This document shows, piece by piece, positions 25,819 through 35,150 of a stretch of 64,000 nt of DNA. The DNA is taken from contig MEPP01000022.1 of assembly GCA_001769855.1 (NCBI GenBank), positions 62,001 through 126,000 of the forward strand. Reading direction: 5' to 3'. The notes below the pieces were generated by a model. It ran no database searches. It had not been told where the DNA came from and saw only the letters and a program-made list of their open reading frames with translations. The position numbers were made by a program, and so were the translations under genes. How positions within the stretch are numbered: position 1 is the stretch's first letter; every line of letters starts with the position of its first letter. The DNA is from Bdellovibrionales bacterium GWA2_49_15. GTDB lineage: Bacteria; Bdellovibrionota; Bacteriovoracia; Bacteriovoracales; Bacteriovoracaceae.

Positions 25819-26658
25819 ACAGTCCATGAGAAAATTTTTGAGAAGTTCAAAATACACGTGACGATATTTTTCTATCTCATTGTGAAGTTCGTGATAACCA
25901 CCCTTAACAATCTGAAAGTCAAAAGAACGATCCACGTTAGCAAAATATTTCTTTAAAAAATGGGGATTTACAATTTGATCAGCCCCTCCCACAACGCACA
26001 TGGCAGGACACTTTGGTCTTATGGGGCGTGCAAAAACATCTTTAGCCGTGGCCACCATCCCAAAAAGAAGTCTGGTATGAAGCGCCAACTCATTTAAAGG
26101 ATCGGACAGGTAGGCTTCCGCGATTCGAGGATCGTGGGACAAATATTTTAAATCTACGAGTCCTTTGAGTCTGATACCCAAACTGGACTTCTCAACCTTG
26201 CGAAAAAGGGTGGGGGGAGCATACTCTACGAATTTCCCCAAGAGACCCACTGCCGCGGCCGGTGGTGCGCTTAAAAAAACACGCTCGGGATAATATTCCG
26301 CTTTGTGAAAATTTTGAAGATAGCTGGCGGTAATCAGCGCACCCATTGAATGTCCAAAAAGGACGTAGCGCTTCATACGATACTCACGATGAAGATACTG
26401 GATCAGCTCGCTCAAATCACCCATGTATTGATCAAAGGAGGTTACATCACCACGAGGTCCACCACTCCGCCCGTGGCCCCGTAGGTCATATTGAAAGACG
26501 TTAAAATACTGACCAAAAATGTCAGACAAATACTGGTGACGCTCCTGGTGTTCGCCAATGCCATGAGTCGCAACAAGCCAGATCGGGCCTCCCATTTCTT
26601 TGATCTGACAGGCAATCTCCACTCCGTCATGCATTTTTATAGTTTTAGTATCCGCCAT
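25804..26658 (-). CDS. Alpha/beta hydrolase (monoacylglycerol lipase-like)
   Basis: The 284-residue product has no signal peptide. ATHGIGEHQER is the HG oxyanion region, YVLFGHSMGALITASY holds the nucleophile (Ser104), GGADQIVNPHF the acid, and KGGYHELHNE the His. This arrangement is that of serine lysophospholipase / monoacylglycerol lipase-type enzymes (Hydrolase_4). AAGGA lies 8 nt before the ATG at 26658. The substrate is probably a lipid ester. The 3' end overlaps the amidotransferase gene. Confidence 0.88.
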   Translation of the reverse strand: MADTKTIKMHDGVEIACQIKEMGGPIWLVATHGIGEHQERHQYLSDIFGQYFNVFQYDLRGHGRSGGPRGDVTSFDQYMGDLSELIQYLHREYRMKRYVLFGHSMGALITASYLQNFHKAEYYPERVFLSAPPAAAVGLLGKFVEYAPPTLFRKVEKSSLGIRLKGLVDLKYLSHDPRIAEAYLSDPLNELALHTRLLFGMVATAKDVFARPIRPKCPAMCVVGGADQIVNPHFLKKYFANVDRSFDFQIVKGGYHELHNEIEKYRHVYFELLKNFLMDCLYRE

Positions 26659-26680
26659 TAAAAAAATCCTTTTTTATTTT

Positions 26681-26710
26681 TTGAAAAATTCCACAAGGAA
26701 CTGGTATATT
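26681..26710 (+). promoter_or_regulatory. Candidate sigma-70 promoter for the gene at 26780
   Basis: TTGAAA (26681-26686) and TATATT (26705-26710) are 18 nt apart, about 70 nt before the ATG. A short GTCTCT/AGAGAC hairpin (26722-26736) follows in the leader. This is matched by eye to the E. coli consensus. Confidence 0.4.
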
Positions 26711-26779
26711 GTATCCTAGTTTGTCTCTGAAAGAGACGGTTGTAAATTGGTGGCCTTATTACTCAAGGAATCCTTTGAA

Positions 26780-27178
26780 ATGTCAATTATGAGCAAAACC
26801 CAACTTACCAACTATTGCCCAAGCTGTCTGAATGATACCTTATCTCTGAATTCTCGCGGAATGATAGAAATTATTATTAATGGCAAAAAAATGGATGCAG
26901 GTCATTTTATTTATAACTTATCCAAAGATTCTAAAGACGACATTTTCAATGCCTTCCGTAATAAACTGGAAGAATTTTTTAAATGGTACGGCCAATTTCA
27001 AAACAAGCTTCCGATTAAGACGGTGGAAATTGTCTCGGGAGATTTCACTTGTGAAAAAAAATGTCACTTGGATCTCAACTACAAGGCTTCTGTCGTCGAC
27101 CTGATCATCCCTGGAGCTATCGTGGAACAGGCGCTTAAGGACCTGGCCGAAGATTACGATTTAAAACTTGCCCTGTAG
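26780..27178 (+). CDS. Hypothetical small protein with possible zinc-binding Cys pairs
   Basis: I take the ATG at 26780 (MSIMSKTQLTN) with AAGGA about 9 nt upstream. The 132-residue product has CPSC near the N-terminus and CEKKC in the middle (about 90 residues apart), which could form a structural Zn site. The rest is mixed alpha/beta without a recognised motif. The 3' end overlaps the convergent lytic transglycosylase by 18 nt. Probably cytoplasmic. Function unknown. Confidence 0.65.
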   Translation: MSIMSKTQLTNYCPSCLNDTLSLNSRGMIEIIINGKKMDAGHFIYNLSKDSKDDIFNAFRNKLEEFFKWYGQFQNKLPIKTVEIVSGDFTCEKKCHLDLNYKASVVDLIIPGAIVEQALKDLAEDYDLKLAL

Positions 27179-28216
27179 CTTTTCAAATTCTTGCATGCTC
27201 AACACAATATGTTTGCCCGATGAAGGCGCTTCAAGCTGCAGACCGTTGCCGGAAATTTTGCGCACCCAAAGAGCATCGCCGGCCTTGAGACTTAATCCCA
27301 GTTTTTTGAGCGGAAGCGGGTCTTTGATTTTAAAGGCGCGACGTCCTTCTTCTTCCAAACTTTTTTTTGCCTGCAAAAAGTAACGATTGGGCAGATACAC
27401 ATAATAAGGCCGAGCCACTTGCCCGGGGATAAAGTTCGTCAGTAAATCGGGATTGAAATGTCTGAGATCGCTCTCCGTTTGTCCCAAAGTAAAAGCCAGC
27501 TCACTAATCTCACTCGCTCTTCTAATCGGGATGGCCCGCCAAAAAAAGTCAGGGGCTTCGGTGATCTCTGGCGCTTCGATTCCAAACTCAAGGCGTCGTC
27601 GATCAAGCTGACTTGCCACCCAGATTTTTGCCACGTAGTCACAGGTCTCATTCACCAGAAGTTTTTGCTCACACAACGACCGCAAATTTCTTGAATTACC
27701 CCTTCTTATCGCATCCAACACTTTATACTCGCCGGCATTATAGGCAGCAGCGGCCAGGGCCCAGTCGTGAAAAATATTATAGAGGTCGAGCAGATAATGA
27801 GCTGCCGCCTTGGTACTCTTCGGCACACTTATCCGCTCATCAACGAGCTCATCAATCCGCAATCCATATTTCATTCCTGTCGCGGGCATGAATTGCCACG
27901 GCCCTCGGGCCTTGGCGGTAGATAAGCTGTGGGGAATGAAACCACTCTCAATCAAGCCGAGATAGTAAAGCTCTGAAGGCAAACCGTAAGAGGCCAGGGT
28001 AAATTCCACCGGCCCGCGATAACCTTCTCCATTGTGGAGATGACGTAAAAAGGTGTGCCGTCCGTCTTGGGTATAGTACCTAAACCAGAAACGGGCCCGC
28101 CCTTCTTCCACCTCGTCCTTGGTGAAGAAGGCCACCTGTTCCTGGCCCAACACGGACAAAGTGACAAAGGAAATGGAGATAAAAAGAGCAACTCGTTTCC
28201 ACATAGTGGTCATCAT
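27161..28216 (-). CDS. Lytic transglycosylase (MltD-type SLT domain, no LysM)
   Basis: The 351-residue product has a signal peptide (ALFISISFVTLSVLG-QE) and an SLT domain: YYLGLIESGFIPHSLS with catalytic Glu90, KARGPWQFMPATGMKYGL and LAAAAYNAGEYKV. The C-terminal part (about 230-351) lacks obvious LysM repeats and may be a different glycan-binding module. It is a second MltD-like enzyme in the window. It should cut peptidoglycan in the periplasm. The start is supported by the signal peptide but the Shine-Dalgarno site is weak. Confidence 0.88.
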   Translation of the reverse strand: MMTTMWKRVALFISISFVTLSVLGQEQVAFFTKDEVEEGRARFWFRYYTQDGRHTFLRHLHNGEGYRGPVEFTLASYGLPSELYYLGLIESGFIPHSLSTAKARGPWQFMPATGMKYGLRIDELVDERISVPKSTKAAAHYLLDLYNIFHDWALAAAAYNAGEYKVLDAIRRGNSRNLRSLCEQKLLVNETCDYVAKIWVASQLDRRRLEFGIEAPEITEAPDFFWRAIPIRRASEISELAFTLGQTESDLRHFNPDLLTNFIPGQVARPYYVYLPNRYFLQAKKSLEEEGRRAFKIKDPLPLKKLGLSLKAGDALWVRKISGNGLQLEAPSSGKHIVLSMQEFEKLQGKF

Positions 28217-28270
28217 TATAACAGAGGGAAATAGTGTATAAAATCGCTGGGCAAAAACGACCTCTCAAGA

Positions 28271-29386
28271 TCAGAACATAAACCCAAGCGATACTGTAAG
28301 TGTTGAGATTGTTGAATCACCCATGGAGCGATAGGCGTACAACAGCTCTCCCAACATCAGGGCACTGTCGGTAACGTTAAAGGACCATCCTCCGCCGGCC
28401 ATGGCGCCCCAGCCATTTTTCGCCGGAGTATTGGCCAGCCCACCCTCTGTACTATTGGTCACGGCCGTGGCGGTATAGCGTGCAACTCCTGCATCAGTTC
28501 TTAAAAAGGGTCCTTTTCCAAAGCGCTGTTTATTAAAAAAGAATAAAAAAGAGAGTCCCGCCTGAATCTGATAGATCTCATACTTGGTACTGGAACCTGA
28601 ATATCCGTCACGCACCACATGGGCCAAACCACCACAAAGTATCGTGCCATTGGAAATCGGGAAGTAGACTCCTAACAAATCCAGTGCAAAGCTGGTGTTG
28701 GAAATAGATGAATCATTTCTCAGCGTATCCGTCGTACTCTTGTCCTGAGCATTGCCATAGGAAATCTTCGGATATCCTGCCCCAAAAAGAAAGTACATGG
28801 AATCAAGGCCGACGGTCCCTCGTTGTTTTCCGGTGCGTTTAGTGATGCCTGCACGTGCCTCCAGTTTCAGCCCTGGACGAATCTCATATTCGAAGGAACA
28901 TTGGCGGGTATCAAGCGCAGCCGAGCCTGCAGCAACTGAAACCACGGGAATGACACAATGATTGCTGTCGGGAGAAAAAATGGTAAACTCCGATCCCACG
29001 TTAATGTTCGTCCCAGAGGGAACTCGGGTATAAAGAAGATGTTTTTTAGAGTCCACCCGAGACACCACAAAACTCTCGGCAGCGGTGTCGGTGGCTGCAT
29101 CCATCGAATAGGACAGCGTGGTCCCTTTTTCAACCTGCTCCAGACTACAGCTAAAATCGAATTGCAAAAGAACGTTTTCTCCTTTGACCTTGTTAACCTG
29201 GGCCACACAATCCTGGCCCTTGACCACCACCGACAGTTTGGAGCCTTCCGCTTCCGAGAGCCCGTTTGCAATCACCAAGTTCTTTTCTTTTTTAATATTT
29301 TTCACCGTAAAAGAAGCGGACCATGCCGGAGCCGTGAAAAAAATAGCGCTCATGATGACAGAGACAACGTAGTTTTTCCTAAACAT
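28271..29386 (-). CDS. Predicted exported protein with C-terminal outer-membrane barrel
   Basis: The 371-residue product has a signal peptide ending near PAWSA-SF. An N-terminal domain of about 165 residues with two or three Cys pairs reads as beta-rich. The second half (from about residue 195) has strands such as SFALDLLGVYFPI, YEIYQIQAGLSFLFFF and LMLGELLYAYRS and ends in VSLGFMF, a typical barrel C-terminus. AGGGG lies about 5 nt before the ATG. It overlaps the upstream HD-GYP-like gene by 8 nt, so the two are coupled. Confidence 0.75.
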   Translation of the reverse strand: MFRKNYVVSVIMSAIFFTAPAWSASFTVKNIKKEKNLVIANGLSEAEGSKLSVVVKGQDCVAQVNKVKGENVLLQFDFSCSLEQVEKGTTLSYSMDAATDTAAESFVVSRVDSKKHLLYTRVPSGTNINVGSEFTIFSPDSNHCVIPVVSVAAGSAALDTRQCSFEYEIRPGLKLEARAGITKRTGKQRGTVGLDSMYFLFGAGYPKISYGNAQDKSTTDTLRNDSSISNTSFALDLLGVYFPISNGTILCGGLAHVVRDGYSGSSTKYEIYQIQAGLSFLFFFNKQRFGKGPFLRTDAGVARYTATAVTNSTEGGLANTPAKNGWGAMAGGGWSFNVTDSALMLGELLYAYRSMGDSTISTLTVSLGFMF

Positions 29387-30083
29387 AATTACCCCTACTA
29401 CCTTTCTTGGACATAAATATTTTAATCATGGCCTTAACGCAATCACCATCAAAACATAGCATCAATTCACGGTCGGCCACAAATTGCCTTAAAATATTCA
29501 CAGGCAGCTCACCTGGATTTTTCATCATCTGATCTGCAAAGGCTGACGCTAGCCCCAAAATTTTAGCCGGAGGATAAATGCGCAGTCCTTTAATCCCATT
29601 GGGAAAACCCTGGCCGTTTTGCTGCTCATGATGCTGATAGATAATTTGACGAACACGTTCTGAAATATCTTCAACTTCTTGAAGCAAGAGTAATCCCTCT
29701 TTGGGATGGGAATGAAAAACCTGCCGATGATCTTTCAACAGGACATCAAACGAGATTCCCTTCAGTTTGTCCGCCACTTTTCCCAGACCAATATCCTGAA
29801 GAAGTGATGCCATGACTATCTGATCACAGGTCTGTTGATTGACCCATTCTAAGTTCTGAGACAATGCATAACTATAAAAAGCGGAGATGGTGCCGGCCAA
29901 AATTCGCTCAGGAAAAGAGACCGAGAGGTTGTGCAGAAAGGTTGACAAGATGGTGGATTTGGCCAGGAGCAGGCCCATTTGCTCAATGTGCTTATTGGCC
30001 TCGATGACGAGCGGAAGAGGGAGTCCCACTAAAGATGGGCGAACACCCTCAAGATTCATGGCATTGACTAAATTACTATTCAT
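29379..30083 (-). CDS. Degenerate HD-GYP-like domain protein
   Basis: The 234-residue product matches the HD-GYP c-di-GMP phosphodiesterase outline. ASLLQDIGLGKV stands where LLHDIGK is expected, HSHPKEGLLLLQ is the next His motif, and YQHHEQQNGQGFPNG is the HHE...GYP motif. But the HD His is Gln96, and GYP reads GFP (Phe160). Loss of the metal His suggests reduced or no phosphodiesterase activity, perhaps a c-di-GMP sensor or docking protein. It lies between the giant membrane protein (13 nt) and the barrel gene (8-nt overlap). No response-regulator receiver domain. Confidence 0.78.
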   Translation of the reverse strand: MNSNLVNAMNLEGVRPSLVGLPLPLVIEANKHIEQMGLLLAKSTILSTFLHNLSVSFPERILAGTISAFYSYALSQNLEWVNQQTCDQIVMASLLQDIGLGKVADKLKGISFDVLLKDHRQVFHSHPKEGLLLLQEVEDISERVRQIIYQHHEQQNGQGFPNGIKGLRIYPPAKILGLASAFADQMMKNPGELPVNILRQFVADRELMLCFDGDCVKAMIKIFMSKKGSRGNYV

Positions 30084-30096
30084 TGCAAAGTATGAT

Positions 30097-32727
30097 TCAC
30101 TCCTTCATCTTAAAAATTCGCGGATAAGCTGTTTTGAAATAACGAAGAGTGATGGTTTTAAAAATATCTTCCTGAGCATTCTGACCGATATCATCGTCCT
30201 TATATTCAAAGTTTCCTTTGGTGGCATCCAGATAGTCTTGCTTCGAATAAGCGCTGATCTGCCCGCCCTCGGTGGCCAGAGGTTTACCTTTAGCAAAGTC
30301 CATTTTAAAACCTCCAAAATCAGGGATTGCCGATCCGCCACTTTTTTTCAAGGTATTAACATCCTTAACGGCACCAGCCCCATTGTCCTTAGTCTCGGTG
30401 GGTGCCGAAATTGAAGCCAAGGTGGCAAAAGACAGGGGAGCGGCTGCCAAGGCCGGGGCCTTGACACCGGCCGAGCGCAGAGCATTTTGAATACGTCCGG
30501 TATAAAGTTTTTCGAGTTCACTCAACCGATCATTGATTTTTTTCTTCGGAAATTTTTTGCTAAGAAGATCAAGATTGCCCTTGATGGCCGCCGCCAAGCT
30601 CGGCCCGGCTCCCCCTAAATTGCGTAACTGTCCGCGCGCCCCTGAATTATTACCCGAGGACATGTGATTTAACGCTTGCCCCAAGCTCGTTGCGGTACCA
30701 GCGGCCATCGCACTTATATTTCCGAAGGCCGAACGAAAGCCCTCACTATCAAGATCAAACGCAGTGGTTTTTGAATTCTGCTGCCCCGGACATGGACCGA
30801 CTGATTGAGGACCGATTAAATCGCTACTCGTTATGCACTCTTTATTTTCCAAAGATGACGAGAGAGCTGTAGATGCTCCTTTGGTGAAGGAAAATTTCCC
30901 CCCTTGAACAGTCGCTGCTCCCCCCCCCGGTTTATTCATGGCCGTAATAATTTCGCCCACACGAATTTTAAAACCAATGGCCCGTTTTTTTGCCTCAATC
31001 ACCTCTTTGCGATAGGCGTTGGCAAAATAAGCAGCAACTATTGAAGAAACAAGCTTGGCTTCCCACGTCCCGTCAATTCCGTAGAAAAATGGTATAAGCG
31101 GATGCATAATCCAGCTTCTGGATTTTAAAACCACCAAATCTCCCACCATCGTCACATAGAGGAGCAAGGCCAACTCTCCCCCGTTGCTGAAGCCGAGATA
31201 GTTGGCAAATTTTACAAAGAAGTCCCAGCTCAAATACTTGCTAATGACCTCAGGGGCGTTGGCAATCGGATTGGCACGCACCTTGGAAAAATCCGCGCCG
31301 ATCTCACTATCATTGGTCAAGTTGACAACGTTGCTGCCAGTGTTAAAAACCGCGGTCGCATCCTTAAAAATATTGAATCCATCGGCCAGACTCTCTGACT
31401 CGACGGCCTCATCACTGATCGCCGCGGACTCATCCTGATCATCCTGAGTATTGACCGTCGTGGCGTGGGCCTCACCCAGCAACGATAGTTTTTGTATCAG
31501 CTCAGAAGATTTTTTCCAAAAATCTTCCTTCAGGGCCAAAGCTATATATTTTTTTAACGATGAGAATTCTTCCTCATCAACTCCTTTTTTAAAATCACTA
31601 TTTTTTTCCAACTCCGCTTTTATCAGCTGATACTGGGGCAAGGTTACGCTCTTCCCCGTCTGCATTTCGATCAGGCCATAAACCAATTCTTCGAACGATC
31701 GGGCACCAGTCACCACAGGTAATATTTTGCTCGCGCCGGCCGGGGCCTTATAGGTCGATTTGGGCGGTGGGGGAAATTTAATATCAGGATGTGGTTCCCC
31801 ATCATCCTTGTATTTTTTGACCGCCTCATTGATGCCTACTGCCCCGAGATATGCCCCCGTAATTCCAAACATCGGTGCACAAACATCTCCGGTAACTGAA
31901 TGCATGGCCTCGGCGATCGCAGCTCCAGCGGCGGCAGAGTACAGGGCACCATATTCAGCTCCGATGACACCGCCATAAGCGGCTCCAACCGCCGCACCAA
32001 CTCCGTAGACCTCAACTCCCAGCGCGGCACCAATACTGGCCCCGGCGGCCGCTCCTGCGGTTCCGCCTGAAACAGCTGCCGTCGCCATCACCGCCGCACC
32101 TGCCGTGGCCAGAATCACTCCGATGGAAACACTGAGGGCACCGGATAAAAGCCAGGCGGCCTTGGTTGCACGAATGGCATCGGCCTTCATTGCAAGAAGC
32201 TCGATCTCATGGCCAAGCGCCTCATACTGCAGCTCCAAACCTTTCAGCTGCAAATTTACCTCACCATCGCTCCCACTCCCGCTCCCTTTCATGTCAGCTT
32301 CCATCTTCCGGTAGTAACTTTGAAGATGATCAAAAATCATCAGTTCCGTGTAAAGAGAAACAATGCTACCCAAGGCGAAGACTAAATTATCCAGCCAGAT
32401 CAGTGGAAGAACTCCGCCCACTCCACCTGTTAAAGCGGCGGTCATGGGATTGCGACAAACCACGGGCATAAGTGAGCCGGGAATGTAGTGTGAGATAAAA
32501 AGCAGGTAATTAAGGCTAAAATCTCCCAGCTGATTGCCGAACCCAAATTCATTTTTAGATTTCTCTAACTTTTTCTGTTTGTAACTGACCTGGCCGCCGG
32601 TATTTTCGGCCTTTTCAATTTCCAGCTCCTTTTCTTGATGCTTGAACGTCTGGGCCATGACGGGATTCACGGCCAAAAGATAACAAAGAATGATCGTAAC
32701 AACTCTTGAAAATAGACCTTTCCTCAC
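30097..32727 (-). CDS. Very large secreted/membrane protein (C-terminal RYFKTAYP motif family)
   Basis: The 876-residue product has a signal peptide (TIILCYLLAVNPVMA-QT), several hydrophobic helices (about 105-130, 190-300) and a long Ala/Gly-rich region. A coiled segment and low-complexity stretches follow. The last 40 residues hold DIGQNAQEDIF then LRYFKTAYPRIF, shared with the proteins at 38347 and 40992. I choose the GTG at 32727 because GAGG precedes it; the GTG at 32739 has no such site. The family is unknown; by layout it is an exported protein with membrane segments. It heads a leftward operon with the HD-GYP-like gene and barrel. Confidence 0.7.
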   Translation of the reverse strand: MRKGLFSRVVTIILCYLLAVNPVMAQTFKHQEKELEIEKAENTGGQVSYKQKKLEKSKNEFGFGNQLGDFSLNYLLFISHYIPGSLMPVVCRNPMTAALTGGVGGVLPLIWLDNLVFALGSIVSLYTELMIFDHLQSYYRKMEADMKGSGSGSDGEVNLQLKGLELQYEALGHEIELLAMKADAIRATKAAWLLSGALSVSIGVILATAGAAVMATAAVSGGTAGAAAGASIGAALGVEVYGVGAAVGAAYGGVIGAEYGALYSAAAGAAIAEAMHSVTGDVCAPMFGITGAYLGAVGINEAVKKYKDDGEPHPDIKFPPPPKSTYKAPAGASKILPVVTGARSFEELVYGLIEMQTGKSVTLPQYQLIKAELEKNSDFKKGVDEEEFSSLKKYIALALKEDFWKKSSELIQKLSLLGEAHATTVNTQDDQDESAAISDEAVESESLADGFNIFKDATAVFNTGSNVVNLTNDSEIGADFSKVRANPIANAPEVISKYLSWDFFVKFANYLGFSNGGELALLLYVTMVGDLVVLKSRSWIMHPLIPFFYGIDGTWEAKLVSSIVAAYFANAYRKEVIEAKKRAIGFKIRVGEIITAMNKPGGGAATVQGGKFSFTKGASTALSSSLENKECITSSDLIGPQSVGPCPGQQNSKTTAFDLDSEGFRSAFGNISAMAAGTATSLGQALNHMSSGNNSGARGQLRNLGGAGPSLAAAIKGNLDLLSKKFPKKKINDRLSELEKLYTGRIQNALRSAGVKAPALAAAPLSFATLASISAPTETKDNGAGAVKDVNTLKKSGGSAIPDFGGFKMDFAKGKPLATEGGQISAYSKQDYLDATKGNFEYKDDDIGQNAQEDIFKTITLRYFKTAYPRIFKMKE

Positions 32728-32878
32728 AGAAAACCTCACAGAGAATATGGGATAATATTATTGTAAAATCCAACCCTTATAAATGAAAGCTAGGGAATTG
32801 GTGCCGATCAGTGAAATGTCCACAGGAGTTTTTTACAGGCCCCGTGGCCGTACAACAAATAGGCCCTATAATCCGCCC

Positions 32879-33340
32879 ATGACAAAAATTTTGCTCTTCA
32901 TAATAATCTCTCTGTTGTTGTCCTCACTTGCTTTCGCAGACAAGACGGCTTTTCCCATTATCAGTGGTTCGGGCCCGAAGGCCCTTCGCCTTTTGTCCAA
33001 AGTCGATGGCGAAACTTACACCAGGCAAATTACAGACCTTAAGGAAGTGATAGGTTTGTGCCAGGAGGCGGACAGATCCAGACGAGAAGAAGGCCCATCA
33101 AATGCAATGACCGAACTTCAAGATAGGATTCTCGTTATTCTTGACGAAAAGCAGAGGACGTTCAATCAGGCCATTGGCGAGCAAAAGTACAAGATGATCT
33201 TGTCTATTCTGGTTTGGAAAAATCCGACGACTTTCATCAAGAACGCCAATGGTGAGTTAGACCTTTTACAAGACTACATTCGTGCTGAGCGCTTTCAAGA
33301 GGTGGCTAAAATTCTTAAGCCACTTATCTCAGAGCTATAA
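32879..33340 (+). CDS. Small secreted hypothetical protein
   Basis: The ATG at 32879 begins a clear signal peptide (TKILLFIIISLLLSSLAFA-DK); the upstream ATG at 32783 would add 32 residues of non-signal sequence. The mature part of about 133 residues is helical and charged, with no recognised motif. The ribosome site is weak. It lies alone between two leftward operons and overlaps the COG3014-type gene by 6 nt at its 3' end. Probably periplasmic. Function unknown. Confidence 0.65.
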   Translation: MTKILLFIIISLLLSSLAFADKTAFPIISGSGPKALRLLSKVDGETYTRQITDLKEVIGLCQEADRSRREEGPSNAMTELQDRILVILDEKQRTFNQAIGEQKYKMILSILVWKNPTTFIKNANGELDLLQDYIRAERFQEVAKILKPLISEL

Positions 33341-35089
33341 TTGAATTCTATAATTCAGCAGTAGCTTCTGTTTGCCATCGGCAATATTGACAGCGCCCAG
33401 GTCAATAATCTTTTTAGGAACATCGGGCGTTGAAAGTTTTTTCACCACTATTTTAAAAGTATAGCTGCCTTTATCTAAGTAGAAATCGCGAATACGAAAA
33501 TCCGCAGGCAGAGTGCTCCAATAGCGAGTATCGGCCTTTTCTGAGGCCTCAATGGCCTTGCTGGCACCAATATATTGGAGGACGGCTGCTTGTTTCGCAA
33601 AAAAGTCACCCAGTTTCTGCTTGGTCAAAGTATAGGTGCCGTAGGAGGCCGCAATGGCCGTGAGATGCTTGGAGGCAAGCCGCACACCGAGCTTGGTGTA
33701 ACGGGACGCTGAATCTTCGGCAATGGCCTCAGTAGCGACATCGAGGAGCGGATTGATGAGCGGGACGTCCATTTCTTGCACAATCTTTCCGGTTCCGTTG
33801 AAAATTTGTAAAGTGGTCAGATCGTCGATGGCCTGATTTTCCATGGCAGGGAGTTCAAAACTAATGGCAAGGGCATTGGCGGCAACTTGGGCGGTGGCGA
33901 CTCCGAGCTGGGTTCCCGCAGGGGAATAGGTGCTGGGTGGAGGAAGCAGTCCAAGCTGAGCTCCGGCAAAGAGCATAATAACCTGGGAACCGAACTTGGC
34001 CACGGCCTTTTGCCCTTCGGTAGGATTATCGGGGGTAAGCGCACTTTCTAAACTGTAGTAATGTTTCTCAGGAACTTTTTTAGGAATAATGCCGGTTTGC
34101 AAAACGATTCCCACATTAGCGCGATGGCTCAGCTTGGCGGCTTCACCTATCGCCTTATCTGTAGCGTGAATCTGCTTGGCCACTGTTTGCAAATCACCTG
34201 GCCGCATAGACTTAGTCAGCTGCAAGATTTTGGTATCTAAAAACAACTCCAAATTTTGTGTGAAGGAAGTTGGTTTGGTATAATTGCTGATCACCTCTTG
34301 CTCACCCATCGCAGCAAGCTTATTAAAATCGCTTTTGAATTTTGGAGCGATAGTATTGTAGGTTTTGTAAGCATTGTAATTTCTAAAGAGCACCAGCTTG
34401 GCATCTTTATAAAGCTGCAAGGCGATTTGATCATCTTCAGGACGTTCAAACGCCTCATGGATCATGCCACCAAAAACTTTGGCGAGAAGATCATTTTTAA
34501 ATACGCTCTTGCCAGCGCGATCACCCTGAATGGATTTTAGGTATGAGTCCCAATCCAAAAGCTCGGCGCGGGCGCCTTGAAGCTCAAGTCGACGCTCGCT
34601 TGGATTTAGCTTCTTGGGCGGAACATCTTTTATTCCGTCCTTATCGGTGAGCTTATAACCCTCGTACTCGCCTTTCAGGAACAGGAGATAATGATTGAGG
34701 GCAAGATAAAAATGAATCAGTGAGCGCTCGTAAGAAGCACCGGAGTAAACGTCATAATTTTCATTGGCAAGCACTCCCTTTGCGGCACTGGAGATACTTA
34801 CCGTATAAAGTTTCTGGTGAATTTCTTTGGCCTTGTTCAAAAGCTTGGTAGATTGGTAGTACGCGCCCTTGGAGTTGTAGAGAAGTCCAAGTTCCATGGC
34901 CTGGAGTAAGGCCACATTTTCCGTTTTATAAAAATCCGATTTCGCCACGTAGTCGATGGCCCCATCCCAATTAGCGGTGGAAATGAGAGTACGCAATTCT
35001 GCGCGTTCTTTTAGGCCCCCGGTGGAACATCCAGCGGAAACCAAAAGTGCCACGATCAAAATGAGGAGAAAATTCGCCTGATTTTTCAT
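33335..35089 (-). CDS. COG3014-family lipoprotein with TPR-like repeats
   Basis: The 584-residue product has the lipobox LLVSAGC (Cys21). The N-terminal half holds paired helices (RTLISTANWDGAIDYVAKSD, LGLLYNSKGAYYQSTKLLNK) like TPRs, and the C-terminal part is beta-rich (FYLDKGSYTFKIVVKKL). The order COG3014 next to an LpoB-like gene and LPP20-like lipoproteins is the usual neighbourhood of this uncharacterised family. AAGGT lies before the ATG. A terminator (35104-35134) stands between it and the LpoB-like gene, so it may need its own promoter or depend on read-through. Role unproven, probably in envelope maintenance. Confidence 0.8.
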   Translation of the reverse strand: MKNQANFLLILIVALLVSAGCSTGGLKERAELRTLISTANWDGAIDYVAKSDFYKTENVALLQAMELGLLYNSKGAYYQSTKLLNKAKEIHQKLYTVSISSAAKGVLANENYDVYSGASYERSLIHFYLALNHYLLFLKGEYEGYKLTDKDGIKDVPPKKLNPSERRLELQGARAELLDWDSYLKSIQGDRAGKSVFKNDLLAKVFGGMIHEAFERPEDDQIALQLYKDAKLVLFRNYNAYKTYNTIAPKFKSDFNKLAAMGEQEVISNYTKPTSFTQNLELFLDTKILQLTKSMRPGDLQTVAKQIHATDKAIGEAAKLSHRANVGIVLQTGIIPKKVPEKHYYSLESALTPDNPTEGQKAVAKFGSQVIMLFAGAQLGLLPPPSTYSPAGTQLGVATAQVAANALAISFELPAMENQAIDDLTTLQIFNGTGKIVQEMDVPLINPLLDVATEAIAEDSASRYTKLGVRLASKHLTAIAASYGTYTLTKQKLGDFFAKQAAVLQYIGASKAIEASEKADTRYWSTLPADFRIRDFYLDKGSYTFKIVVKKLSTPDVPKKIIDLGAVNIADGKQKLLLNYRIQL

Positions 35090-35103
35090 ATCAATCTACC
35101 TTG

Positions 35104-35134
35104 AAAAAACAAGGCCGGAATCATTCCGGCCTTG
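35104..35134 (-). terminator. Intrinsic terminator between LpoB-like and COG3014 genes
   Basis: CAAGGCCGGA pairs with TCCGGCCTTG across a short loop, followed on the minus strand by a run of T (35104-35109). It lies 17 nt after the LpoB-like stop and would partly separate the last gene from the rest of the operon. Confidence 0.8.
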
Positions 35135-35150
35135 GAGTGTAACCTTACTT

